A DNA stretch of 63,638 nucleotides from Anaerolineaceae bacterium (GTDB lineage: Bacteria > Chloroflexota > Anaerolineae > Anaerolineales > Anaerolineaceae). The stretch spans positions 1 to 63,638 of the forward strand of contig JAFGLU010000060.1 of assembly GCA_016927865.1 (NCBI GenBank). Reading direction: 5' to 3'. The translations under genes and the position numbers were made by a program. Positions within the stretch are counted from its first letter, which is position 1, and the number at the start of each line of letters is the position of its first letter. Below the pieces are notes generated by a model, which worked only from the letters and a program-made list of their open reading frames with translations, did no database searches and was not told the origin of the DNA. Below, in pieces: positions 51,751 to 60,317 of this stretch.

Positions 51751-51849
51751 GAAGGACCCACCCCCGGTGCTGCGCGACTGCCTCCACCCCATCCCCCGGA
51801 AAATGGAAAGATACTCTGCAAATCGCCGTGGAAAAGCAGGGGGAATCTC
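51751..51849. repeat. Second repeat family, copy 1
   Basis: GAAGGACCCACCCCCGG, then CCCCATCCCCCGGAAAAT and CAGGGGGAATCTC. The same blocks in the same order occur at 62746-62816. Gaps differ and identity is partial. Confidence 0.55.
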
Positions 51850-51963
51850 TCGCAACCTTGGACCCAGAGATGGGTAAATCGGTTAAAATAAAATCAGTCT
51901 GGGAGAGAGACGGACCCCAGATCTGGCATGACTATTTTCTATGCCGCACAATGGGAGCGGGAG

Positions 51964-52362
51964 ATGGCATCTGAAGAAGAGCGGATGAAGATTTTGAAAA
52001 TGATCGAGGACGGCAAAATCACCCCCGAAGAGGGCGTGGAATTGCTGGAAGCCCTGGACCCGCGCGGCAGCCCTCGCTCACCTGTTGTGCCACCCGAGCC
52101 GCTGCTGCCTGCCGGGCTGAAATCGGCGCGCTGGTTTCACCTGGTGGTGACCGACGTGCAAACCGGCAAGAAGCGCGTAGATTTACGCTTGCCGGTGAAC
52201 CTGTTCAGCGCGGGGGTGAAGATGGGAGCTAAGTTTGCGCCCCAGGTGGAAGGCCTGGATACCGAACAATTACTATCTCACCTGCGCAGTGGCGAGATGG
52301 GCAAGATTCTAGAGGTTACGAAAGATGAGGACGGGGAACACATCGAAGTGTTCCTCGAGTAA
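51964..52362 (+). CDS. SHOCT-like domain protein
   Basis: 132 residues from ATG 51964 (site GGGAG); the open frame starts at 51928. The N-terminal helix pair RMKILKMIEDGKITPEEGVELLEAL is the short SHOCT-like/DUF2089-like motif that often marks transcription-associated or membrane-stress proteins. The rest (LVVTDVQTGKKRVDLRLPVNLFSAGVKMGAKF) is a beta domain typical of DUF-type neighbours in this family. No membrane helix. Role unknown. Confidence 0.75.
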   Translation: MASEEERMKILKMIEDGKITPEEGVELLEALDPRGSPRSPVVPPEPLLPAGLKSARWFHLVVTDVQTGKKRVDLRLPVNLFSAGVKMGAKFAPQVEGLDTEQLLSHLRSGEMGKILEVTKDEDGEHIEVFLE

Positions 52363-52368
52363 GATGCG

Positions 52369-52480
52369 GGTAACTGATTCGCCCGAGGTAGAATATGCTC
52401 AATTTTAGGTATACATGGGGTGCTTTGCACCCCATGTATACCTAAAATTGGGGAATTTTCTTACACTCTGAGTAAGTTGC
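52369..52480. repeat. Palindrome M (24-bp core, TTT loop)
   Basis: Core arms 52400-52423 and 52427-52450 are perfect over 24 bp with loop TTT. Outer GGTAACTGATTC (52369-52380) and GAGTAAGTTGCC (52470-52481) pair imperfectly and resemble the arms of J. Between convergent genes; no U-tract at the core. Confidence 0.9.
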
Positions 52481-52483
52481 CGC

Positions 52484-52741
52484 TTACTCGCTGGCTACAT
52501 CAATAACATGTTCAATGTCGGGGAAAAACTGGCGCACGGTGCCCGCCACCCAGCCGTTGAGCGTAGAAGGGGAGAGCGGGCAGCCGCTGCAGGCGCCGCC
52601 CAAGTGAACCTTGAGGGTCTTCCCGTCAAAATCAACGAGTTCTACAGACCCGCCATGATAATGATTGATGTAAGCGTCCAGGGTCTCGATTAAGGCTTCC
52701 AGGCGTTCTTTTGTCGAAAATTCAAGATTGGAGTCTGTCAT
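52484..52741 (-). CDS. NifU C-terminal-like (NFU) iron-sulfur scaffold
   Basis: 85 residues. Matches the NFU domain: LDAYINHYHGGSVELVDFDGKTLKVHLGGACSGCPLSPSTL, with the CxxC of GACSGCP that holds a labile Fe-S cluster. Acts in cluster delivery. Its start overlaps the end of the upstream gene by 20 bp, so the two are coupled. Confidence 0.9.
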   Translation of the reverse strand: MTDSNLEFSTKERLEALIETLDAYINHYHGGSVELVDFDGKTLKVHLGGACSGCPLSPSTLNGWVAGTVRQFFPDIEHVIDVASE

Positions 52742-53240
52742 CGTTCTCGCTCCTGTTTGAACATTTTCCGGATGGATCCATTCCCTGTGAGAGGATTTGG
52801 AGGATTTGGGGGTGGGTATTGCGCACCCGTTCGGCGACCACGCGGGCCAACCGCTCTAGAAGTATACCACCTGTATCGGGGCTGCAATCGCAAAGGTTGT
52901 GCAAGCGTGTGCCGAGCAGGCGATAAGCAGTCGCGGCGGTGATCGAAATGGCAGCGGAGTTATATACCTCTCTGCGCAAAGCTGCCGACCAGCCAAAAAC
53001 GCCGCCAGGTAAGATGCGCGCCACGGTGAGAGGAGGCCCGTCATAGGGCTTGTATCGCACGTGGACTTCACCTTCCAGAAGGATGTATAGGTTGGTGGCA
53101 TCTTGCCCCTGTTCAAAGATGACCCGATCGGCTGGAAAATGGATCTCTTCGAATAACGGCAAAATGGCCTGGATCTGATTTGGTTCCAGGTCCTGAAAAA
53201 TGGACAGGGTAGCATATTCTTGCTTGAACATTGACATCAT
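52722..53240 (-). CDS. Cyclic nucleotide-binding domain protein (Crp-like sensor, no HTH)
   Basis: 172 residues. A cNMP-binding beta roll covers residues 8-125 (HFPADRVIFEQGQDATNLYILLEGEVHV, PGGVFGWSAALR). The C-terminal 45 residues are helical but lack a clear winged helix, so it is not a typical Crp/Fnr regulator. Start could be the second or third Met. Cytosolic sensor with unknown output; coupled to the NifU-like gene. Confidence 0.8.
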   Translation of the reverse strand: MMSMFKQEYATLSIFQDLEPNQIQAILPLFEEIHFPADRVIFEQGQDATNLYILLEGEVHVRYKPYDGPPLTVARILPGGVFGWSAALRREVYNSAAISITAATAYRLLGTRLHNLCDCSPDTGGILLERLARVVAERVRNTHPQILQILSQGMDPSGKCSNRSENDDRLQS

Positions 53241-53386
53241 ATTAATGGAAGTAATTCCGGATTTATAGTGGCAAATTTCCCGGTTGAACCGACAATGATC
53301 ATCCTATTTTTGATATTTTTGGGGAAAGAAAGCGTGAATTTACGGTATTTTTAGCGTTGGGGCTTGTAAACTCTGAAAAACTGGCC

Positions 53387-53439
53387 TTGACAGAAAAGAG
53401 GAGTTAGACTATTATCTAACTAGTTAGACGGATGTCTAA
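53387..53439 (+). promoter_or_regulatory. Promoter with clustered operator repeats
   Basis: TTGACA (53387-53392), 17-bp spacer, TATTAT (53410-53415). Overlapping it: GTTAGAC (53403), CTAACTAGTTAG (53416-53427, a perfect 12-bp palindrome) and TTAGAC-GGAT-GTCTAA (53424-53439). The expected start is near 53422, only about 10 nt before ATG 53432. Confidence 0.75.
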
Positions 53440-54538
53440 TGCGTCTTCCAGAAATACTCCTTCTATGCCAACACTCCACTGGGACATCGCCACTGCCTAC
53501 GATTTGTTTGTGAGTCAGTATGTTCTAACTCACCCAGATCAATTCGGGGTCAGGCCTTCTTGGGCAGCCGGGGTGCGCTCCAGATTGCCGGCGGGGCAGC
53601 GGGAGTTTTTGGAAAACGCCAGCACCTTTCTACCAGTCCCCTTGCGCTGGATATACCTCCTGCCGGCTGGACGTCGCACCGCTGCCGACGCTCTCATTGC
53701 CCTGGCGCAGATCCCCACTGCCGAGCGACTTTACACGCTGCTGCCAACATCAGAGATTTCATCGGAGCTTATCGTTACACTTAAAGACATCAGCCTGCGC
53801 CAGTCGTGGCGTCCAGCCGAGCTGGAGGGTATTCGTACCATCTTACAGCGCAAGGGGAAAACTTTTATTAAATCCCTTGACTTGCCAAAACTATTAGAAG
53901 CGTTTGCACATGCCGCCGAATTCGGCGAAGCCTACCTGCAAGCGCTGAACGCTTATCAAGATGTGTTCTTTGCCGAAGAGGAGCTTCGCCTGCAATCCAT
54001 GCTGGAAAGTGGGCTGGCACAGGCGCAAGCCATGGCGCAAGACCTGAGCCTGGAAGATTTGCTGATCAGCCTGTCGCGGGGTGTGCATTTCGCCGGATTG
54101 GCTGAGCGCAAGGTCGTGATTCTGGCGCCTTCTTATTGGGCCAACCCGCTGGTGTTTTACCAAAACGTGAGCCGTGATAAGCTGCTGGTTGTGTTCGGCA
54201 GCCGACCGGCCGGGTCGAATATCTCAGCAGGCGAGTCTGCTCCCGACGAACTGGTGGCCGCTTTGAAGGCCATCTCGGACTCGTCGCGGTTGGTGATTCT
54301 GCGGGCGCTGAGCGAAGAACCCCAAACGCCCAGTCAACTGGCCCGGCGACTGCATCTGCGCCCGCCCACGGTGATTCATCACCTGAATGCGCTGCGGTTG
54401 GCGGGGCTGGTGGAGATCACCTTGCAGCACGAGGCCGAGCGGGCTTATACCCTGCGGCGCACGGCCCTGGCGGCAGTAATGGGCGATTTGCGCGCTTTTC
54501 TAGAGAACCCGGCGACTCGCCCGGCAGACGAGGAATGA
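53432..54538 (+). CDS. ArsR-type winged-helix regulator with long N-terminal domain
   Basis: 368 residues. N-terminal 260 residues are a helical sensing domain of the kind seen in several Actinobacteria and Chloroflexota regulators (LHWDIATAYDLFVSQYVLTHPDQFGV). The C-terminal ArsR domain follows (ALKAISDSSRLVILRALSEEP, LARRLHLRPPTVIHHLNALRLAGLV). Start may instead be ATG 53465 (MPTLHWD). It overlaps the MFS gene by 4 bp, and its promoter carries matching palindromes, so it likely controls itself and the transporter. Confidence 0.83.
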   Translation: MSNASSRNTPSMPTLHWDIATAYDLFVSQYVLTHPDQFGVRPSWAAGVRSRLPAGQREFLENASTFLPVPLRWIYLLPAGRRTAADALIALAQIPTAERLYTLLPTSEISSELIVTLKDISLRQSWRPAELEGIRTILQRKGKTFIKSLDLPKLLEAFAHAAEFGEAYLQALNAYQDVFFAEEELRLQSMLESGLAQAQAMAQDLSLEDLLISLSRGVHFAGLAERKVVILAPSYWANPLVFYQNVSRDKLLVVFGSRPAGSNISAGESAPDELVAALKAISDSSRLVILRALSEEPQTPSQLARRLHLRPPTVIHHLNALRLAGLVEITLQHEAERAYTLRRTALAAVMGDLRAFLENPATRPADEE

Positions 54539-55779
54539 AGAAGTTTTCCCGGGCAATGAGTGTGCTCCGTACCTACGGAGGCAATTTGGCGGCGTTCCAG
54601 CCGAATGCGCGCCTGTACCTGTCTGCGCAGGTGCTGAGCGGCGCCGCAATGGGGGTCTACCGCCTGCTGTTCAACTTCTATGTCCTTAGCCTGGGGTATG
54701 ATGAAACCCTGCTGGGCATACTGGTGACCGCAAACAGCTTAACGGCGCTGCTGGTTGCCCTGCCGATGGGCTATCTAGCGGATGCCATCGGGAGGAAAGC
54801 TTCACTGGTGTTGGGCAGTGTGATCAACAGTCTGGCGCTTCTTTCGGCGGTGCTCTTCCCGCAAGCCTGGGTGCTGGTGGCGGCCAACGTTTTGAGCGGC
54901 GCAGCGCAGGGTTTGATGGGAGCCACGGGTGGGCCGTTCTTGATGGAAAACAGCTCGGAGCGGGAGCGCACATACCTGTTCAGCTTTGCCCAGGGACTGT
55001 TGATGACTTCGGTGTTCGTAGGCAATTGGGTGGGCGGCTATCTTCCTACCTGGATGGCGGTCCGGCAGGACATTTTGCCTACCAGCGCAGAGGCGTACCG
55101 GTTGTCATTGGGCGCGGTGGTGGTGGTCATCGGAATGGCTGCGGTGCCGTACCTGCTGCTCCGCGCGCCCAAACGAACCTCTCAACGCAGTTCCTTTGCT
55201 TCGCCGGCTTTCTTCATCCAGGAGCGGGGCTTGCTGGCCCGCTTGATCACCCCGCTGTTGGCGACGTCTTTGGGTGCGGGGATGATCATGCCCTTTTTGA
55301 ACGTGTTTTACCGCCAGGTGCACGACCTGCCGGATGCGACCATCGGCACATTGTTTGCCTGGGGCTCGCTGGCTATGGCCATCGGCTTGATGATCGCCCC
55401 GCCGCTGGCCGATCGGTACGGTAAGATCCAGTTGGTGGTGGTATCGCAGGCGCTCTCGATTCCTTTCCTGGCAGTGATGGGTTATGCGCCGTATGCCCTT
55501 AGTGCAGGCTCGTACCTGATCCGGCTGGCGTTGATGAACATGAGCGGGCCGGTGTACCAAACTTTTGTCATGGAAAAAGTTGCCCCAGAACGTCGGGCTA
55601 CCGTGGCCAGCCTGTCGAGTATGGCCTTCAACTTTGGCTGGGCGTTCACGCCGTCCATCAGCGGCTGGTTGCAGACGAATTACGGCTTTGGGCCGATCTA
55701 TGCCTGGACGATCGTCCTGTATGTTCTTTCGACGTATCTATACTGGGTGTTTTTTTGGCGAGGGAGTGGCGCGAAATAA
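54535..55779 (+). CDS. MFS efflux transporter
   Basis: 414 residues, twelve helices. MFS loop MGYLADAIGRKASLVLGS between helices 2 and 3 and YGKIQLVVVSQALSIPFLAVMG in the second half. Coupled to the ArsR gene (ATGA), so substrate export under ligand control is likely, by analogy with other regulator-efflux pairs. Drug-type efflux; substrate unknown. Confidence 0.87.
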   Translation: MKKFSRAMSVLRTYGGNLAAFQPNARLYLSAQVLSGAAMGVYRLLFNFYVLSLGYDETLLGILVTANSLTALLVALPMGYLADAIGRKASLVLGSVINSLALLSAVLFPQAWVLVAANVLSGAAQGLMGATGGPFLMENSSERERTYLFSFAQGLLMTSVFVGNWVGGYLPTWMAVRQDILPTSAEAYRLSLGAVVVVIGMAAVPYLLLRAPKRTSQRSSFASPAFFIQERGLLARLITPLLATSLGAGMIMPFLNVFYRQVHDLPDATIGTLFAWGSLAMAIGLMIAPPLADRYGKIQLVVVSQALSIPFLAVMGYAPYALSAGSYLIRLALMNMSGPVYQTFVMEKVAPERRATVASLSSMAFNFGWAFTPSISGWLQTNYGFGPIYAWTIVLYVLSTYLYWVFFWRGSGAK

Positions 55780-55864
55780 AACGGCGGATGAGCCGGCTGG
55801 CGGCTCGAATCAATTCCGGGTATGATATCTATATGGTTCGTACTGTTCCCAAAGGAGTTTTTCT

Positions 55865-57862
55865 ATGAAAATGCTGCCTTTTGCTGTGCTTCATCCTACG
55901 CCCCTGCGCGGAATCCGCCCGGCCGGGTGGACCCAGGATTTTCTGGAACGCCAGGCGAATGGGTTGACCGGCAACGTGGAAGTGTCCGGCTATCCTTACG
56001 GCTACAAATTTTGGGGAACCCAGCAGGGAGACACCAAAGGCTCGATCGCTGCCTGGTGGCCCTATGAGCAGACCGCCTATTGGATCGACGGGGCGCTGAA
56101 GTGCGGCTACCTGGCGGGAGATGCCGGGCTGTATCAAAAGGCGCTGGAAGAGGTGGATTTTGCCGTGGAACATGCCGCCGTGGATGGGTTTATTGGGCCG
56201 GACAGCCTGCGCGAGAAAGATCGCTGGCCGCACGCCGTATTCTTCCGCGCGGTGTTGGCGCAGTATGAGATCACCGGCGACCGGCGTTACTTGGAAGCAT
56301 TGATCCGCCATTATCGCTCTTCACCGCACCCGATGGGCTGGGACCGAGATGTGACCGGGGTGGAAATCCTGCTGTATCTTTACCAGGAGAGCGGAGAAGC
56401 CGACCTGCTGGCGATGGCTGAAGACCTCTATGAACGATTTAACAAGCAGTGGCCGCGGCACGACAGTGCTGTGGGCACAATGCTCTCGGAGAAAAAGCAA
56501 ACCGAGCACGGGGTGACCTTCAATGAGATCGCCAAGCTGGCCGCTATGATGTACTGCGCTGCCGGAAAGAAGCGCTATCTGGAGGCGGTGGTGCATGGGT
56601 ATGAGAAGCTGGAGCGCAATGCCATGCTGGCTGACGGGCTGCATTCCTGTTCGGAACACATCAAAGGCAAGACGGCGCGCGATATGCACGAGACTTGCGA
56701 TATCACCGACCATACCTGGGCGCTGGCTTACCTGCTGCAAGCCACGGGCGAGGCGCGCTACGCCGACCGGATCGAGCAGGTGATTTTCAATGCCCTGCCG
56801 GGTTCAATCACCAAGGATTTCCGTGCGTTGCAATACCTTTCTTGCCCCAACCAGGTAGTGGTGACCGGAACGTCGAACCACAACTTGTTTATGCGCGGCA
56901 TGAACTGGATGAGCTACCGCCCCGATCACGAGGTACAGTGCTGTCCCGGTAACCTGCACCGGGCCATGCCCAACTTTCTTTCCAAGATGTGGATGCGCAC
57001 GGCAGACGGCGGCGTGGCGGCGGCGCTGTATGCGCCGGGTTCGCTGAAAATTTCTTTGGGCGAGGCCGAAACGCCCGTGACCATCACCGCCAACACGCGC
57101 TATCCCTACCAGCAGTCGGTGGAATTTGCCGTCGAACCGGCGCAGCCGGTGACGTTCACTTTCTCGCTGCGCATTCCAGGCTGGTGCGGCGGGGCGAGCC
57201 TCAGCGTGAATGGGCAACCTGTGCAAGCGGCGTTGACGCCGGGCAGTTTCCATCCCTTGCGGCGTGAGTGGCAGGCGGGGGACGTGGTGCGGCTGGAGCT
57301 GCCTTTTGAGCTGGCATTGCAGCGCTGGCCCAGCGATGGTGTCAGTTTAACCTATGGGCCGTTGACCCTGGCTCTGCCCATCAAAGCGAAAGCTGAAATT
57401 GATGCCCTGGATACGACCACTTTGCAGCAAAAGATGGCCCTGGCGGAAAATTATCAACCCCGCCCAGTGGTGAAAAAGCCCGACTTTCCCGGATGGGATT
57501 TGTACCCCGAGAGTAGCTGGAATTATGCTTTGTGCGTGGACGAGGCAGGGCTGAAAGACCTGAAGGTGGATTGGAACGATGCGTGCGTCGATCCACTCGA
57601 CGCGGCTAACCCGGCTTTGAAGGTGCGGGTGAAGGCTCGCCGGGTGAAAGGCTGGCGGATCGTGCATTCGCACCGCATCCTGCAATCCGGGCATTGGACC
57701 GAGAAGGGCCAATTCCGGCGTGGGCTGCGCATCCTCCAGGGGGATTTCAAGTTCACCCCACCGCTGCCCAAGCGCCCACGGCTTGCGGATGAGGTGCAGG
57801 AAATTGAATTAATCCCCTATGGCGCAACCCTGCTGCGCGTGACGGTGTTTCCGCAAGGGTAA
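55865..57862 (+). CDS. GH127 family glycoside hydrolase (beta-L-arabinofuranosidase type)
   Basis: 665 residues, no signal peptide. (alpha/alpha)6 barrel plus beta-sandwich. The zinc/catalytic residues of GH127 are recognisable: RDMHETCDITDHTW (Glu and Cys) and HEVQCCPGNLHRAMP (Cys-Cys pair). These bind Zn with the nucleophilic Cys. Cleaves beta-L-arabinofuranose from plant glycans in characterised members. Strong site AAAGGAG 8 nt before ATG. With the sugar symporter at 2801 it suggests use of plant oligosaccharides. Confidence 0.92.
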   Translation: MKMLPFAVLHPTPLRGIRPAGWTQDFLERQANGLTGNVEVSGYPYGYKFWGTQQGDTKGSIAAWWPYEQTAYWIDGALKCGYLAGDAGLYQKALEEVDFAVEHAAVDGFIGPDSLREKDRWPHAVFFRAVLAQYEITGDRRYLEALIRHYRSSPHPMGWDRDVTGVEILLYLYQESGEADLLAMAEDLYERFNKQWPRHDSAVGTMLSEKKQTEHGVTFNEIAKLAAMMYCAAGKKRYLEAVVHGYEKLERNAMLADGLHSCSEHIKGKTARDMHETCDITDHTWALAYLLQATGEARYADRIEQVIFNALPGSITKDFRALQYLSCPNQVVVTGTSNHNLFMRGMNWMSYRPDHEVQCCPGNLHRAMPNFLSKMWMRTADGGVAAALYAPGSLKISLGEAETPVTITANTRYPYQQSVEFAVEPAQPVTFTFSLRIPGWCGGASLSVNGQPVQAALTPGSFHPLRREWQAGDVVRLELPFELALQRWPSDGVSLTYGPLTLALPIKAKAEIDALDTTTLQQKMALAENYQPRPVVKKPDFPGWDLYPESSWNYALCVDEAGLKDLKVDWNDACVDPLDAANPALKVRVKARRVKGWRIVHSHRILQSGHWTEKGQFRRGLRILQGDFKFTPPLPKRPRLADEVQEIELIPYGATLLRVTVFPQG

Positions 57863-57871
57863 AAATGTAAC

Positions 57872-57927
57872 TTCTGATTTAAAACCGCATCCAAGAAAGA
57901 GTATTAAATCAGAAAATTTTTTCTTGG
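57872..57927 (+). promoter_or_regulatory. Possible attenuator before osmC-like gene
   Basis: TTCTGATTTAA (57872-57882) pairs with TTAAATCAGAA (57904-57914), followed by TTTTTT: a plausible terminator. CCAAGAAA (57891-57898, in its loop) pairs with TTTCTTGG (57920-57927), which overlaps the ribosome site TTGGAGGG. The two structures are mutually exclusive or form a pseudoknot. Confidence 0.5.
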
Positions 57928-57937
57928 AGGGTTTCTC

Positions 57938-58333
57938 ATGGAAATGGTGATTGATTTTCCGGGCGGGGCGAGGGTGGATGCTCATTTTGGATCGTTTACG
58001 GTCAAGACCGACCAGCCGCCGATGGGCGGCGGGGAGGGGTCTGCGCCCACGCCTTTTTCGGTGTTCCTTTCTTCAATTGGCACCTGCGCGGGAATTTACG
58101 TGCTGGGCTTTTGCAAGCAGCGCGGTTTGCCGACCGATGGTGTGCGCATCATCCAGCGGGTTCACAGCAACCCGATGACCGGTATGGTGGGTGAGATCGA
58201 GATGGAGATTCAGGTTCCACAAGATTTTCCGCAGAAGTACTATGATTCACTGGTGCGATCGGTAAATCAGTGCGCAGTGAAGAAGCACATGGAGACTCCG
58301 CCGAAGTTCAACGTGTTCACCAAGGCGGCATAA
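57938..58333 (+). CDS. OsmC family protein
   Basis: 131 residues. Small alpha/beta OsmC fold with two redox Cys: FLSSIGTCAGIYVLGFCKQRG (first) and NQCAVKKHMETPP (second), the latter the usual C-A-V motif. Peroxide reductase or thiol-stress family. The N-terminal MVIDFPGGARVDAHFGSF is typical. It has a strong GGAGGG site and a possible attenuator upstream. Confidence 0.88.
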   Translation: MEMVIDFPGGARVDAHFGSFTVKTDQPPMGGGEGSAPTPFSVFLSSIGTCAGIYVLGFCKQRGLPTDGVRIIQRVHSNPMTGMVGEIEMEIQVPQDFPQKYYDSLVRSVNQCAVKKHMETPPKFNVFTKAA

Positions 58334-58339
58334 CGATCC

Positions 58340-58384
58340 CCAAAAACAAATGCGGCGTGCGAAGCACGCCGCATTTGTTTTTGG
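58340..58384. repeat. Palindrome N (21-bp core, GAA loop)
   Basis: Arms 58340-58360 and 58364-58384 are perfect over 21 bp; tip TGCGAAGCA. Short T-run on the plus strand within the arm. Directly followed by palindrome O. Confidence 0.93.
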
Positions 58385-58386
58385 CA

Positions 58387-58500
58387 ACTACTCACGCAGA
58401 GGCGAAAGAAATCCGAATTTGAGGAGAGTGTGGGTGTGAAGCACCCACACTCTCCTCAAATTCAGGAACTTCCCCAACCCTGGTGAGTAGATACCTGTTT
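58387..58500. repeat. Palindrome O (22-bp core, GAA loop) with outer arms
   Basis: Arms 58415-58436 and 58442-58463 are perfect over 22 bp, plus one T-G pair; tip GTGAAGC, loop GAA. Outer CTACTCAC (58388-58395) and GTGAGTAG (58493-58500) are perfect over 8 bp. Core foot GAATTTGAGG is shared with F. Confidence 0.92.
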
Positions 58501-58518
58501 TTTTGGGGGACGGATGAT

Positions 58519-59193
58519 CTATTTGCTGTGTAAGTTCAAAACATCAATAGCGGGCAGGACTTGAAGGTTGGGGAGGGTGGTCAGACGGGTCAGGAGTTCC
58601 TCGAGGAAAGAACTGCGCACAGGACCCCAGCCTTCGTCGTCCAGGGCGTGGACGCACAACACCAGCCAGCCTTCGTCCATTGCCAGCAGTTGCTCGATAT
58701 TCTCCAATAGCCAGGGCTCGCAATCTTCCGCGCCGCCCGTGTTGATGCGCACGGTGTTGGGGCCGGGCAGCGGGTTGATGGGCGGGCCGCCGGGCCGGAA
58801 GGCGCGCACCACGCTGGGAAACCAGGCGTCTAGCTCGGGGGTGGTGGCCAGATAGGGCATGGCGAAGATGGCCTGGCGCGGGTCAAAGCCGGGTAGTTTT
58901 TTGTCGAAGGTGTCCAGGCAGTGCAGAATCAGCTTTTGGGCCTCGACCAGGGGCACTTCGGCTTTGTTGGTGTGGTTGGTGCCGTGCGGATGGACGATGT
59001 GCCCGCGTTGCTTCATCTCGGCCCACACGCCCCAATCGGCGAAAGGCGTGTCATCCGAGCGCAGCGTGGCGTTGTCGGTCCAATCGGTGATGATGTTGAA
59101 CTCGGCACGGAGGCCGAACTTCTCGAAGATTTCGGCTGTTCGCAGGGTGGAGCGGCGGAAGCCGTCGTCCCAACTGAAAGAGATGTAGCGCAT
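58519..59193 (-). CDS. Polysaccharide deacetylase family protein
   Basis: 224 residues from ATG 59193 (GGAGG 5 nt upstream). NodB-like fold: ISFSWDDGFRRS holds the first Asp pair. The second metal motif is H-rich: GHIVHPHGTNHTNKAEVP. Then PRQAIFAMPY and AMDEGWLVLCVHALDDEGW (terminal His). Probable N- or O-deacetylase on a glycan, but no signal peptide so cytosolic or misidentified substrate. 1-nt gap after the MoaD-like gene. Confidence 0.85.
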   Translation of the reverse strand: MRYISFSWDDGFRRSTLRTAEIFEKFGLRAEFNIITDWTDNATLRSDDTPFADWGVWAEMKQRGHIVHPHGTNHTNKAEVPLVEAQKLILHCLDTFDKKLPGFDPRQAIFAMPYLATTPELDAWFPSVVRAFRPGGPPINPLPGPNTVRINTGGAEDCEPWLLENIEQLLAMDEGWLVLCVHALDDEGWGPVRSSFLEELLTRLTTLPNLQVLPAIDVLNLHSK

Positions 59194-59194
59194 G

Positions 59195-59473
59195 TTATCC
59201 TCCGGCGACTGGGGGGAAAAAGTCAAGAGTGTCTGTGGGTTGCAGGGCTGTATCCACGCCCTGGGGCAGGGTGAGCACTTCGTGCCCGTTAATGAACATG
59301 TGCACGTGGGCGTGAAGCTCGCCGGCGTCGTTCAGCCAGTGCGAGCGCAGGACGGGGTGCAGTTCGACGATGCGTTGGACGGCTTGCATGGCGGTGGTCC
59401 CGGCGGGCAGGTCGAGGGGGAAGGACTTCACTTTTGCCAGCAGGCGAAAGGTAGCGTAGAGGTTGACAACCAT
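59195..59473 (-). CDS. MoaD/ThiS-type ubiquitin-like sulfur carrier
   Basis: 92 residues, beta-grasp fold, ending in the diagnostic GG (FFPPVAGG). TTAMQAVQRIVELHP and HVHMFINGHEVLTLPQG fit small MoaD-like or SAMP-like carriers. The C-terminus would be activated as a thiocarboxylate. No MoaE, MoeB or ThiF is in the window. Embedded after the B12 importer genes with a 15-nt gap, so probably co-transcribed. Confidence 0.85.
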   Translation of the reverse strand: MVVNLYATFRLLAKVKSFPLDLPAGTTAMQAVQRIVELHPVLRSHWLNDAGELHAHVHMFINGHEVLTLPQGVDTALQPTDTLDFFPPVAGG

Positions 59474-59488
59474 ACGCTTATTATAGCG

Positions 59489-60262
59489 CTATAGCACGGT
59501 GGGGAGAATGATGGGGCGGCCGCCTTTGCCAACCGGCACGGATTGCAAGGGCACATGGTACACCCGGCTGAGCAGGACGGGGTCGAGGACTTCATCTGGG
59601 GCGCCGAGGGCTTGCAGTTCACCATCCACGATCAGGCCAATGCGGCCTGCGTAGCGCCCAATCATGTTGAGGTCGTGGAGCGCCATTACCACGGTGAGTC
59701 CGTCTTGCTCGGCCAGGTCTTTGACGGCTTGCAGCAAGCCGATCTGGTATTGCAGGTCAAGGTGGGTGGTGGGCTCGTCCAGGAGCAGGACGGGGGCTTC
59801 CTGGGCCAGGGCGCGGGCCAGCATGAGGCGCTGCTGCTCGCCGCCAGAAAGCTCACCCAGGCGGCGGTCGGCCAGATCGAGGGCCTGGGCGCGTTCCAAG
59901 GCCTGGCGCACGTGCTGGTCGTCCAGCGGGCCGAGCCGCCCGAGGAAGTTCAGGTAGGGGGTGCGGCCCAACTGGACCATCTCGAGGCCGGTGAAGGCGG
60001 GGGGCAGATGGCGGGCCTGGGGCACCACGGCGACCTGCCGGGCGCGCTCGCCGGCGCCAAGCTGGGCCAGCGGCCGCCCGTCAATTTGCACCTGCCCGGA
60101 AGCCAGGGGAATCACGCCGCTGAGGGCGCGGATGAGAGTGGTTTTGCCGGCGCCGTTGGGGCCGATGATGCCCAGCACCGCTCCGCGCGGGACCTCGAAG
60201 GACATGGATTTAAGCACCATGCGTTCACCGAACTGCACAGAAAGATTTTCAGCGGTTAGCAT
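59489..60262 (-). CDS. btuD: ABC transporter ATPase, B12/siderophore type
   Basis: 257 residues from ATG 60262; the extension to 60373 is rejected. Walker A GPNGAGKT, Q-loop VVPQARH, signature LSGGEQQRL, Walker B VLLLDEPTTHLD, H-loop ALHDLNM. FepC/BtuD-type sequence powering a type II importer. Assigned to cobalamin because the operon begins with a cobalamin riboswitch. Confidence 0.9.
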   Translation of the reverse strand: MLTAENLSVQFGERMVLKSMSFEVPRGAVLGIIGPNGAGKTTLIRALSGVIPLASGQVQIDGRPLAQLGAGERARQVAVVPQARHLPPAFTGLEMVQLGRTPYLNFLGRLGPLDDQHVRQALERAQALDLADRRLGELSGGEQQRLMLARALAQEAPVLLLDEPTTHLDLQYQIGLLQAVKDLAEQDGLTVVMALHDLNMIGRYAGRIGLIVDGELQALGAPDEVLDPVLLSRVYHVPLQSVPVGKGGRPIILPTVL

Positions 60263-60317
60263 GGACAACTCCGGCGATTGGTATAAAGGTGGAAGAAGGG
60301 ACTGTGTACATTTTGGT

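Noticed and set aside
51622..51855. 77-residue minus ORF before PIG-L
   Set aside because: Lies in the repeat region 51751-51849 and shows no domain.
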